Shown: positions 1 to 6,021 of the stretch, in pieces
How positions within the stretch are numbered: position 1 is the first letter of the stretch
Layout of the letters: every line of letters begins with the position of its first letter
NCBI GenBank assembly: GCA_910577365.1
Contig: CAJTMU010000026.1
Span: 1 to 15,559 of the forward strand
DNA length: 15,559 nt
DNA from: an uncultured Oscillospiraceae bacterium
GTDB taxonomy: Bacteria > Bacillota > Clostridia > Oscillospirales > Ruminococcaceae
Direction: 5' to 3'
The notes under the pieces: model-generated
Databases searched by the model: none
What the model was told of the DNA's origin: nothing
What the model saw: the letters and a program-made list of their open reading frames with translations, nothing else
Translations under genes and position numbers: made by a program

Positions 1-1
1 A

Positions 2-883
2 AAGTGGAGCGGTATTAACGAAACATCTAAAATTTTGATCATTGCTGATAATCAACAAAAAAATATTGCTGATTCAATAAAAGACGAAAAGATATATAAT
101 GTCCAAATTGAAAAATTTACAAAGAATAATGAATTTTTTGATATGCTCAAATCATTAAAAAGCAGCGATTTGGTGATTGTATTATTATCAATCGATACAT
201 ATATGAATTCGGGAATTAACGAGTATTTTACCGCGTTCGGAAAACCCGATTGGCTAACGGCAAAATACATATTTGTTAGACTTGACATTTCTGAAAGATC
301 ATTGCTGCAGGGACTGTCTACGGATAAAGAACTTGTATATGGCAAGATTGAGGAAATGAATAGTCTTGTTCCCCAAAAAACAGTTACCGTTACAAGTGAA
401 TGCGGAACGGATATATCGTTTGAAATACGTCCGTTCACCACGTGTTCACATGAGATCAGCACTGACGGAGGTATGGCTTTTCTTCCGCCGTCGGAAACCT
501 CGGCGGAGGTCGTTCCCAATACCGCGAACGGAAAAATCGTTGTTGACATGACAGTAGGGCAGCTTTATCATTTCGGAGAACTTATAGGATATTTCGGGCT
601 TGTATCCAAACCTGTCACGATAACGGTTCAAAATGGATTTATCGTTGATATTGACGGTGACGACATGGCAGTCGAATTCAAAAGAAAGCTGTTCGCTCTG
701 CCGATAGAATGCCGCAAAATGGTTGAGCTTGGTCAGGGATTATCCGAAATGGAGCCGACAGGACTTATCGGCGTTGACGAGAGCATAATAAAATCCTGCC
801 ATTTTGGGTTCGGTGACGGCTGCGAGTGCGGGACGCACTTGGACGTTGTTATTAAATGCCCCGTTATCAGGCAAATACAATGA
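2..883 (+). CDS. Peptidase M29-like (leucyl aminopeptidase-related) protein, 5' end outside the window
   Basis: The reading frame stays open to the left edge: codons upstream of the TTG at 35 read KWSGINETSKI, so this is the C-terminal part (about 293 residues) of a longer protein and 35 is not a true start. The second half has the layout of the M29 metallo-aminopeptidase / NicX-like fold: GKIVVDM, then GELIGYFGLVSKPVT followed by V.NGFIVDIDG, ELGQGLSE, a GVDESI segment, SCHFGFGDG, and a C-terminal THLDVVI. In M29 enzymes the last two segments carry metal-binding His and His/Asp. Here the two histidines are only 12 residues apart, shorter than I recall for the family, so the loop with the usual Tyr ligand seems to be missing and CECG sits there. 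Metallopeptidase activity is therefore doubtful. The N-terminal half is poorly recognisable. The erm leader starts 68 nt downstream, so co-transcription is possible. Confidence 0.72.
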   Translation, partial: KWSGINETSKILIIADNQQKNIADSIKDEKIYNVQIEKFTKNNEFFDMLKSLKSSDLVIVLLSIDTYMNSGINEYFTAFGKPDWLTAKYIFVRLDISERSLLQGLSTDKELVYGKIEEMNSLVPQKTVTVTSECGTDISFEIRPFTTCSHEISTDGGMAFLPPSETSAEVVPNTANGKIVVDMTVGQLYHFGELIGYFGLVSKPVTITVQNGFIVDIDGDDMAVEFKRKLFALPIECRKMVELGQGLSEMEPTGLIGVDESIIKSCHFGFGDGCECGTHLDVVIKCPVIRQIQ

Positions 884-937
884 GCATACAGCTCTGATAT
901 AAAACATCGGTCCGTTATACACCGACCGCAAAAAATA

Positions 938-944
938 AAGGAAG
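938..944 (+). promoter_or_regulatory. Ribosome binding site of the erm leader ORF
   Basis: AAGGAAG lies 7 nt upstream of the ATG at 952. It supports real translation of the 8-codon leader. It lies just outside the predicted long hairpin (945-1061), so it would stay accessible when the erm site is masked. Confidence 0.7.
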
Positions 945-951
945 TACACCT

Positions 952-978
952 ATGTTCGTTATTCGTATCCGCAAGTAA
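952..978 (+). CDS. Putative macrolide-sensing leader peptide MFVIRIRK upstream of erm
   Basis: The ORF reads ATG TTC GTT ATT CGT ATC CGC AAG TAA. It has a good Shine-Dalgarno (938-944) and stands 88 nt before the erm start. Inducible erm genes are commonly preceded by short leader ORFs on which a macrolide-bound ribosome stalls. Two known arrest signatures appear here: FVI, as in the IFVI stretch of ErmCL, and Arg-Ile-Arg, which fits the +X+ (Arg/Lys-X-Arg/Lys) motif of ErmDL-type leaders. By analogy, arrest would be expected with Ile6 in the P site and Arg7 incoming. The ORF's 3' half (962-974) is also one arm of a stem with 1031-1042, so a stalled ribosome would open that stem. The ORF and pairings are seen directly; drug-dependent arrest is inferred. 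Confidence 0.72.
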   Translation: MFVIRIRK

Positions 979-1032
979 GCATAGCGTTCCGAAAAGCTTG
1001 AAAAAGCCGAACGGGATAGTTATGCCTTTTTT
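979..1032 (+). terminator. Candidate intrinsic terminator within the erm leader
   Basis: Stem GCATA/TATGC (979-983 with 1021-1025) and CGTTC/GAACG (985-989 with 1009-1013), with a small GCTT/AAGC hairpin inside, is followed by C and six T (1027-1032). This could end transcription before erm, as in transcriptional attenuation described for some Bacillus erm genes. The 3' arm carries an extra 7-nt bulge (1014-1020), which weakens the case. It may act only as the apex of the larger masking hairpin. Confidence 0.45.
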
Positions 1033-1053
1033 GCGATATGAACAATCGAGAAT

Positions 1054-1059
1054 GAGGTG
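1054..1059 (+). promoter_or_regulatory. Ribosome binding site deciding the erm start at 1067
   Basis: GAGGTG lies 7 nt before ATG 1067. The longer in-frame start (TTG 998) has no such site and falls inside the leader hairpin, so 1067 is preferred. Bases 1055-1059 are part of the segment complementary to 945-951. Confidence 0.75.
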
Positions 1060-1066
1060 TATTTTT

Positions 1067-1828
1067 ATGTCTGAAAACAAGGGTAATCCTTATGGTATAT
1101 CACAGAATTTTTTGACCAACCGCCGCGTTATTGACCGTTTATTGTCAAAAACCGACATATCGGACAGCGATACGGTACTGGAGATAGGCGCCGGTAAGGG
1201 TCACATAACAAAGGCGCTTTCAAAAAGGGCAAAAACAGTCGTTTCTTATGAGATAGACGGAAATCTTTACGAAAAGCTCAAGCCAAACGTCGCTGAAAAC
1301 GTGCGGCTGATACGCGAGGATTTTCTCAAATGTGCGCTGCCCAAGCCCCCTTATAAGGTTTTCGCGAATATTCCGTTTTCAAGAACGTCGGAGATAATGC
1401 GCAAGCTAACCGCCAACAGGCTTCCGGAGCATATATGGCTTATCATGGAGAAGGGAGCGGCAAAGCGATTTTGCGGACTTCCGACCGAGAACATAAATTC
1501 GCTGCTGCTGAAGCCCTTTTTTGACGTTAAAATAAGCTATTATTTTAACCAAACGGATTTTCACCCCGCTCCGCGCACGGACGTTGTAATGCTGGAACTG
1601 GTCGGAAAACCCTCGGATATTCCTTTAAAACATAAGCGGGATTTCGCCGACTTTATTTCCCGCTGCACTCGATACGGCTTTTACGGCTCGCATGCTCCGC
1701 TTACGAAAAAGCAGGTATCGACGGCGCTCAGACTGGAGGGTCTGCCCGATATAAAGCCATCGGGCGACGTGACGTATGTTCAGTGGCTATGCCTTTTTCG
1801 ATGCTGGGTGAAATTCGGTCGGCGCTGA
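1067..1828 (+). CDS. erm: Erm-type 23S rRNA (adenine-N6)-methyltransferase
   Basis: The 253-residue protein is of normal Erm size. The start at 1067 is chosen for its Shine-Dalgarno and the match of GISQNFL near the N-terminus to the family's Q-NFL entry motif. The Rossmann fold is clear: SAM motif I EIGAGKG (39-45), the acidic end of strand 2 in YEID (61-64), Asp85 in REDFL, and the catalytic motif IV NIPF (101-104). NIPF/NIPY is typical of Erm, whereas the housekeeping KsgA dimethylase has NLPY. FHPAPRTD (165-172) and the C-terminal VTYVQW (235-240) also match Erm proteins. Erm enzymes methylate A2058 of 23S rRNA and block macrolide, lincosamide and streptogramin B binding. The leader ORF and RBS-masking hairpin upstream point to inducible expression. 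Whether it mono- or dimethylates cannot be seen. No transposase or other mobile-element sign flanks it, so it looks resident. Confidence 0.9.
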   Translation: MSENKGNPYGISQNFLTNRRVIDRLLSKTDISDSDTVLEIGAGKGHITKALSKRAKTVVSYEIDGNLYEKLKPNVAENVRLIREDFLKCALPKPPYKVFANIPFSRTSEIMRKLTANRLPEHIWLIMEKGAAKRFCGLPTENINSLLLKPFFDVKISYYFNQTDFHPAPRTDVVMLELVGKPSDIPLKHKRDFADFISRCTRYGFYGSHAPLTKKQVSTALRLEGLPDIKPSGDVTYVQWLCLFRCWVKFGRR

Positions 1829-1884
1829 TAGGTGTACAGTGCCGCGAAAAGCAAGACCATGTTCTTACAGCCCAGCCCGAAACG

Positions 1885-1909
1885 CTTATTCTTCGGCTAT
1901 AAGAATAAG
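1885..1909 (+). terminator. Hairpin downstream of erm, possible terminator
   Basis: CTTATTCTT (1885-1893) and AAGAATAAG (1901-1909) form a perfect 9-bp stem with a 7-nt loop, 57 nt after the erm stop. Only TTCTG follows, so the U tract is poor and termination efficiency is uncertain. It lies before the rnpB promoter. Confidence 0.45.
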
Positions 1910-1934
1910 TTCTGAGGAAATTCGCATAAAACGC

Positions 1935-1963
1935 TTGATTTTTCGGGAGCAATCTGCTATAAT
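1935..1963 (+). promoter_or_regulatory. Promoter of rnpB
   Basis: The -35 is TTGATT (1935-1940), the spacer is 17 bp, and the -10 is TATAAT (1958-1963) preceded by TGC (extended -10 type). The start site should fall near 1970, exactly where RNase P RNA helix P1 begins. The near-consensus match fits a constitutive sigma-A housekeeping promoter. Confidence 0.88.
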
Positions 1964-1969
1964 TATATG

Positions 1970-2312
1970 GTGACTTCATTATATGACCGCGTGGCACGAG
2001 AGTGTCATGAGGAAAGTCCGAGCATCACAGAGCGGGATAGCTGATAACGTCAGCCGAGGGCGACCTTAGGGCTAGTGCAACAGAGATATACCGCAGCGAA
2101 AGCTGTAAGGGTGGAAAGGCGAGGTAAGAGCTCACCGGAGCGTCGGAGACGGCGCTGCCATGTAAACCCTATCCGATGCAACACCGGTTGGTGCGGAGAG
2201 TTACGCGTCTGCTCGGCGCGCTTCGTTGAAAGGTGGCTTGACCCCGTCGGCGACGGCGGGGCTAGATAGATGGTCATACGCGACAGAACTCGGCTTATCG
2301 ATGGAGTCATAA
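1970..2312 (+). ncRNA. rnpB: RNase P RNA (catalytic subunit), A type
   Basis: This is the ribozyme that removes 5' leaders from tRNA precursors. Hallmark conserved segments are present in order: GAGGAAAGTCCGAGC near 2010, GGGCTAGTGCAACAGAGA near 2070, ATACCGC, GTAAGGGTGGAAAGGCGAGG near 2107 followed by GTAAGAGCTCACC, then GACAGAACTCGGCTTATCG at the 3' end. These match the bacterial A-type layout rather than the Bacillus B type. Helix P1 is formed by TGACTTCAT (1971-1979) and ATGGAGTCA (2301-2309), fixing both ends to within a few bases. A near-consensus promoter lies upstream and a terminator downstream, so it is an independent unit. Reading frames across it are spurious. Confidence 0.96.
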
Positions 2313-2322
2313 TGAAAAAAAC

Positions 2323-2347
2323 GCCGCGGGTCAAACCGCGGCTTTAA
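2323..2347 (+). terminator. Intrinsic terminator of rnpB
   Basis: Perfect 7-bp stem GCCGCGG (2323-2329) and CCGCGGC (2336-2342), 6-nt loop, followed by TTTAAAT. On the other strand the stem is followed by CGTTTTTTTC, so it can also stop the leftward transcript of the acyltransferase gene. The rest of the gap to 2460 shows nothing recognisable. Confidence 0.85.
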
Positions 2348-2460
2348 ATTATATAAGGGCATAAGGCGTATCGGTGAAAAACATTATATGGCAACACCGC
2401 GGCAAAATCGGGCGTTTTCGAAATCTGATTGTCCCTGCAACAGCTTTTGGAATTATGGTT

Positions 2461-3450
2461 TCAGTTTGTAACGATTTTTTCCTTTTGCTTTTGCGCTCCT
2501 ATTATCCATGGAGCAAACCGATTCAGAATTTCGTAAGCAGCCGCACATAATGCTACCGTTATTATAGTAACGAATATCACCGGCATAAACGATTTCCTTA
2601 CTTCCTCGGCAGAACTATTTAATAATACCGAAGCCAGCTTGCACAGAACACGATAGATAGGTCCGTGTATACATAAAACCACCAGTGATATTTGTCCTAT
2701 ATATTGAAGCGCTTTAATGTGTTCAAACAATATTGATAATACCAATAACCCCGCTATTCCAACAAAAGCCGTAACAAACCATGCCGCCCCATCAGTCATA
2801 CCGTAATAAGCAAGCGCAAAATTTCCGCACGTAAGAATTATCGCAGCTGTCAATCTGACGGCTATATGTCTTTGGGTTATAAATTTATCCGCTTTGATTT
2901 CCGAGAACAGGTGTCCCAAGGCATAGTATACTATATACCCAAACGCTCTGTCTATTCCCCACGGCAAAGCGGTAACGGGAACGAAAATATGTACCACCGC
3001 CATTACCGCCGAAGCAATATATGCCGTCTTTTCCCCGCCAATATTGACCAATATGTTATATAAAACCGCCGTCACAAAAAAACAGGGCAGAAACCATAGA
3101 TGCGAATGAAATTCTAGAAGCTCATATTCTCCAAGCAGCAGCCCGAGCGCCGCTTCTCCGAGTGTTTGCGAGGTGTCCCGATATGCTCTTTCTATAAAAT
3201 ACCAATAAATCAATATAATTGACCCAAAAGAAAAATACGGTATAATTATTTTCTTTGCCCTGCCCGCCAAGTCGATCGCAATCCCCTTTTTTCTGTACAC
3301 CCAGCCGCCAGCAAAGAAAAACAGCGGCATATGAAAGGAATATATCCAATTTACTGCGATATTGTTCCGATAAATATGACCTATCACAACAAAAACGATT
3401 CCCAGAGCTTTCAGTACATCTAACCACAATATCCGTTCTTTCTTATCCAA
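2461..3450 (-). CDS. Acyltransferase-3 family membrane protein (fucose 4-O-acetylase-like)
   Basis: Polytopic inner-membrane protein of 329 residues with about ten hydrophobic segments. The start is set at TTG 3450 because an AGAGGA site lies 7 nt upstream; the alternative TTG at 3477 falls inside the fucI terminator stem. Signatures of the acyltransferase-3 family (PF01757) are WLDVLKALGIVFVVIGH near the N-terminus, with the presumed catalytic His24, and SFHMPLFFFAGGW (about 38-50). These resemble COG3594 fucose 4-O-acetylase/NolL-type proteins. Such enzymes usually transfer acetyl from the cytoplasm to a lipid-linked or surface sugar. It lies 67 nt after fucI in the same direction, with a strong terminator between. 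It may be expressed by read-through or from an unseen promoter. The substrate is unknown; a link to fucose is suggested only by family name and neighbour. Confidence 0.82.
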   Translation of the reverse strand: MDKKERILWLDVLKALGIVFVVIGHIYRNNIAVNWIYSFHMPLFFFAGGWVYRKKGIAIDLAGRAKKIIIPYFSFGSIILIYWYFIERAYRDTSQTLGEAALGLLLGEYELLEFHSHLWFLPCFFVTAVLYNILVNIGGEKTAYIASAVMAVVHIFVPVTALPWGIDRAFGYIVYYALGHLFSEIKADKFITQRHIAVRLTAAIILTCGNFALAYYGMTDGAAWFVTAFVGIAGLLVLSILFEHIKALQYIGQISLVVLCIHGPIYRVLCKLASVLLNSSAEEVRKSFMPVIFVTIITVALCAAAYEILNRFAPWIIGAQKQKEKIVTN

Positions 3451-3465
3451 ATATATTTCCTCTCT

Positions 3466-3502
3466 GTAAAAAGGCAAGCCAAATGCAACTCCGGCTTGCC
3501 TT
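3466..3502 (-). terminator. Intrinsic terminator of fucI
   Basis: Read leftward, AAGGCAAGCC (3502-3493) and GGCTTGCCTT (3480-3471) form a perfect 10-bp stem with a 12-nt loop, followed by TTTAC. It lies 15 nt after the fucI stop. The RBS of the downstream acyltransferase begins immediately after its T run. Confidence 0.88.
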
Positions 3503-3517
3503 GATTATTCTGTCAAA

Positions 3518-5293
3518 TCAGTATAAACTGCCGTAAGCCGCGCATGCTCTGTAATCCGCGCTCTCAAGGTCTTTTGTGCCGAAGGCGCTCCACGCGTGGG
3601 GTCTGAACAGGCGCTCATCGGACAGATTGTGAAGGGAAACAGGAATCCTCAGCATACTTGCCAGCGTGACAAGATCTTCTCCGATATGACCGTAAACAAA
3701 CGCGCCGTGGTTTGCGCCCCAGTTTGCCATAACGTTATAGGTGTCGCGTGTCGCGCCGCTTGTGCATACGGGAGCGAACCAAGTGCTCGGCCAAGTCTTG
3801 TCGGTTCTGTCAAGAAGGGTCTTGTTCACGTTTTCGGGAAGCTCCACGGTGTAGCCCTCGATTATCTGTATGGTCGGACCGAGTCCTTTTACAAGATTTA
3901 CGCGGGCAAATGTGCAGGGCATAACCCCCTGTGTGGAGAAGCTCGATGAAAATCCGCCGCCGCGGAAGTAGCCAAGATTAGCGCAGGGCCATGTGGTTGC
4001 CTTAAGGCAGGCATCGATATCCTCGTCCGTCATATCCCACCAGCTCTTCATCACGCTTTCGCCCTTTTCGTTTTTGCAAGCGCCCGTGCCGTCAAGCGCC
4101 GCCGCCCCGCTGTTGATAAGATGGATAAATCCGCCCGCCGCCTTGCCGTCGGGAGTCCAGCCCGTAACGCGCTTTACCGCGTCGGGCGACCAGTACGTTC
4201 TCACGTCCGCGAATACCGCAGCCTTGCCTGTCAGCAGATGCAGCAGCATAAGGGTAACGCCGTTCAGTCCGTCGTTTTCGGTTGCAAACGGGATAGGCTC
4301 TCTCGCGCCGTTCCAGTCGAATGTGGAGTTAAGTATGGCTTCGGAGAAATCCGCGTTGGGCATAAAATCAGTCCACATTCTCTGCCCCTGGAAACCGCCC
4401 ATTACCGCGTTTCTGCCCTTTGCTTCCTCCAGCCAGCCCATTTCAGCAAGCTTGGGGTTGCCCTTGAGGATATCGCGGATAATGCAGGTCATTTTCGCGA
4501 TAAACTCCCAGTTCTCCTCCTTTTCCTTTTCGGAGAGCATGGGGCGCATATAGGTCATTCCCTCGGTGGGATTTATGTCGATTCCCTCCGGACATTTTTC
4601 CTTTATCCACGCGAGAGCCTTTTTATACTCCTCTTCATCGAATATGCCCAGCTTTTCGCGGCGGATTATTTCCGTCATATCCACCCATTCGGGATGAATG
4701 CCGAGATAACTGCGGAAGAAATCCTCATTGCAGTAAGAACCCGCGATACCCATTGCCGAAGCGCCGATATTAACATAGCTCTTGTTTCTCATGTCGCCCA
4801 CAGCCGCGGCGCAGCGCGCAAAGCGCAAGATTTTCTCCTCAACGTCCGCGGGGATAGTTTTATCGTTCGCGTCTTTCACGTCGTGTCCGTAAATAGAGAA
4901 ACAAGGCATTCCTATCTGAGCATACGCGGAATTAGCCGCCGCCAGAAATACCGCTCCGGGGCGCTCCGTGCCGTTAAATCCCCATATTGCCTTGATGGTG
5001 TTGGGATCTTCGTCTATCACCTGCGTTACATAGCACCAGCAGGGTGTAACGGTAAGCGTCGCGACAACGTTCTCGCGTGAAAATTTTTCCGCACAAGCAG
5101 CACTTTCGGCTATACCGCCGATTGTGGTGTCCGCGATAACGCACTCCACAGGCTCACCGCTTGCGTGGCGCACCTTTGCCGTGATAAGCTCTGCCGCCGC
5201 CTTTGCCATATCCATGGTCTGAACTTCAAGGCTCTCGCGGATACCGAACTGCCGTCCGTCGATAACGGGTCTTATGCCGATTTTTGCCAACAT
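3518..5293 (-). CDS. fucI: L-fucose isomerase
   Basis: Cytoplasmic aldose-ketose isomerase converting L-fucose to L-fuculose (often also D-arabinose to D-ribulose), first step of L-fucose catabolism. At 591 residues it has the length of E. coli FucI. The N-terminal KIGIRPVIDGR..GIRESLE block is diagnostic. Metal and catalytic residues are in place: Glu339 in FATENDGLNG, Asp363 in VFADVRTYWS and His529 in GANHGAF, equivalent to E. coli Glu337, Asp361 and His528, which bind Mn2+. The start ATG has AAAGGAAG 8 nt upstream (5302-5309). It is transcribed alone from the promoter at 5360-5388, with an operator-like inverted repeat at 5331-5349, and ends at the strong terminator 3466-3502. No kinase, aldolase or permease for fucose is in the window, so the rest of the pathway must be elsewhere. 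Confidence 0.97.
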   Translation of the reverse strand: MLAKIGIRPVIDGRQFGIRESLEVQTMDMAKAAAELITAKVRHASGEPVECVIADTTIGGIAESAACAEKFSRENVVATLTVTPCWCYVTQVIDEDPNTIKAIWGFNGTERPGAVFLAAANSAYAQIGMPCFSIYGHDVKDANDKTIPADVEEKILRFARCAAAVGDMRNKSYVNIGASAMGIAGSYCNEDFFRSYLGIHPEWVDMTEIIRREKLGIFDEEEYKKALAWIKEKCPEGIDINPTEGMTYMRPMLSEKEKEENWEFIAKMTCIIRDILKGNPKLAEMGWLEEAKGRNAVMGGFQGQRMWTDFMPNADFSEAILNSTFDWNGAREPIPFATENDGLNGVTLMLLHLLTGKAAVFADVRTYWSPDAVKRVTGWTPDGKAAGGFIHLINSGAAALDGTGACKNEKGESVMKSWWDMTDEDIDACLKATTWPCANLGYFRGGGFSSSFSTQGVMPCTFARVNLVKGLGPTIQIIEGYTVELPENVNKTLLDRTDKTWPSTWFAPVCTSGATRDTYNVMANWGANHGAFVYGHIGEDLVTLASMLRIPVSLHNLSDERLFRPHAWSAFGTKDLESADYRACAAYGSLY

Positions 5294-5330
5294 AGAATTT
5301 ACTTCCTTTCACGAAAATTAATACCGTGCG

Positions 5331-5349
5331 GCTGTAAAACGTTTACAGC
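5331..5349. promoter_or_regulatory. Operator-like inverted repeat at the fucI start region
   Basis: GCTGTAAA (5331-5338) and TTTACAGC (5342-5349) are perfect 8-bp arms around a 3-bp centre ACG. The repeat sits just downstream of the predicted fucI start site, so a bound repressor would block elongation. The core resembles LacI/GalR-family and catabolite-responsive sites (TGTAAACGTTTACA), but has one extra base in the centre. It is therefore more likely a site for a sugar-specific regulator than a standard CcpA cre. The regulator is not in the window. Confidence 0.7.
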
Positions 5350-5359
5350 TTCTTATTAT

Positions 5360-5388
5360 ATTATAACTAAATCCGCTGAAAAAAGCAA
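5360..5388 (-). promoter_or_regulatory. Promoter of fucI
   Basis: Read on the minus strand: -35 TTGCTT (5388-5383), 17-bp spacer, -10 TATAAT (5365-5360). The start site should fall near 5353, giving a 5' UTR of about 60 nt that contains the operator repeat. Confidence 0.82.
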
Positions 5389-5443
5389 TATGTTTTTGGA
5401 ATTAGGTTTATTAAGACTGTATTTTTCCGCTTGTAAATAATTT

Positions 5444-5456
5444 ATTGCAATGCAAT
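5444..5456. repeat. Short inverted repeat ATTGCA-A-TGCAAT
   Basis: A 6-bp perfect palindrome around one base, upstream of the fucI -35. It could be a regulator site, but its size makes chance occurrence likely. The remaining 5390-5588 stretch shows no gene, RNA or repeat that I can support. Confidence 0.25.
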
Positions 5457-5588
5457 ATTGACGCGGGGGATTTTTGACGAGAACTTAAATGTGTGATACG
5501 CAGCAAAGCGGAGTGCTGCAAATTAATACAGGGCACGTAAAATTTCAAATTTAAATAAATTCTCTCATACACTCTGTACACAAGCTGA

Positions 5589-5611
5589 ATCCCCCCGCAA
5601 AACGGGGGGAT
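5589..5611 (-). terminator. Candidate terminator of the opp operon
   Basis: ATCCCCCCG (5589-5597) and CGGGGGGAT (5603-5611) form a perfect 9-bp, very GC-rich stem with a 5-nt loop, 24 nt beyond the last gene of the leftward operon. The minus-strand U tract is weak (TTCAGC), so termination is inferred from the strength and position of the stem. Confidence 0.65.
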
Positions 5612-5634
5612 AAAAGATAATAATTAAACAGGGG

Positions 5635-6021
5635 TTATTTTCGCACAGCATAGTACACCCCCGTAAGCAGCACCGCCAGCCCCAGAAATATCAGCCCGGG
5701 AACAAGCAGGGAAAATCCGCCGCCCTTTGTCTTTTCACGGTGGATATAATCGTAATATGTCGCGTAGTGCTTGGGCTTTCCGCGCAGATGGCTGAAAATT
5801 GAGGAAACGGCGTAGCGTATCCCGTCAAAGAAATGTTCGCCGGAAACCCACGTGAGAGCACCAATTCCCGCAAGCAAGACACCTGCAAGCAGCGCGGAAT
5901 TGCTAAGCATTCTGAACCAATCCGCGGAGGTTTTAACATTGTCAAGACCCTGCCACAGAAAGGAAAGACCCATAATAACCGCTCCGCACACAAACGCTAT
6001 GAGCCGTGAAATATGCTTCAT
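5635..6021 (-). CDS. DUF3899-like small membrane protein, last gene of the opp operon
   Basis: A 128-residue protein with three hydrophobic segments at about 7-24, 41-59 and 104-124. Between segments 2 and 3 lies a basic cytoplasmic-looking stretch with FFDGIRYAV (64-72) and YATYYDYIHREKTK (86-99). The order hydrophobic, F-DG--Y, Y--Y...K, hydrophobic fits what I know of DUF3899 (PF13038) proteins of Firmicutes. Function is unknown. The start codon shares its A with the oppF stop (TGATG), so it is translationally coupled. That makes an accessory or assembly role in the peptide transporter the natural hypothesis, but the sequence alone does not show it. Confidence 0.75.
   Translation of the reverse strand: MKHISRLIAFVCGAVIMGLSFLWQGLDNVKTSADWFRMLSNSALLAGVLLAGIGALTWVSGEHFFDGIRYAVSSIFSHLRGKPKHYATYYDYIHREKTKGGGFSLLVPGLIFLGLAVLLTGVYYAVRK

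Larger units (their letters stand above)
945..1061 (+). promoter_or_regulatory. Attenuator hairpin masking the erm ribosome binding site
   Basis: Nested pairings fold the whole leader-to-erm interval. TACACCT 945-951 pairs perfectly with AGGTGTA 1055-1061, which contains most of the erm Shine-Dalgarno. 958-960 pairs with 1044-1046. 962-974 (inside the leader ORF) pairs with 1031-1042, 12 bp with one bulged C at 969. 979-983 pairs with 1021-1025, and 985-989 pairs with 1009-1013. An alternative pairing also exists (TATCC 966-970 with GGATA 1014-1018). This is the arrangement expected for translational attenuation of a resistance methylase: the free RNA hides the erm start, and a ribosome stalled on codons 5-7 breaks the middle stem. 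Pairings were found by eye and no folding energy was calculated. Confidence 0.65.

Noticed and set aside
865..899. Inverted repeat TATCA/TGATA with inner GAGC/GCTC at the end of the M29-like gene, and TACAAT (876-881) as a -10 for the leader
   Set aside because: The stem is short and asymmetrical with no U tract, and no -35 lies at a proper distance. I could not support a terminator or a promoter here.
998..1066. Upstream TTG start extending Erm by 23 residues
   Set aside because: There is no ribosome binding site, the segment lies in the attenuator hairpin, and Erm homologues begin near the ATG at 1067.
944..1837. 10-nt perfect complement between 944-953 and 1828-1837 (end of erm)
   Set aside because: It could pair over long range and expose the erm RBS, but it is about 870 nt away and there is no supporting context. 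The local 945-951/1055-1061 pairing is far more plausible, so this is probably chance.
2050..2334. Reading frames on both strands across 2050-2334
   Set aside because: They lie in the RNase P RNA gene and are not translated.
4121..5080. 319-codon frame antisense to fucI
   Set aside because: It is a shadow of the strongly conserved L-fucose isomerase, and its product shows no recognisable domain.
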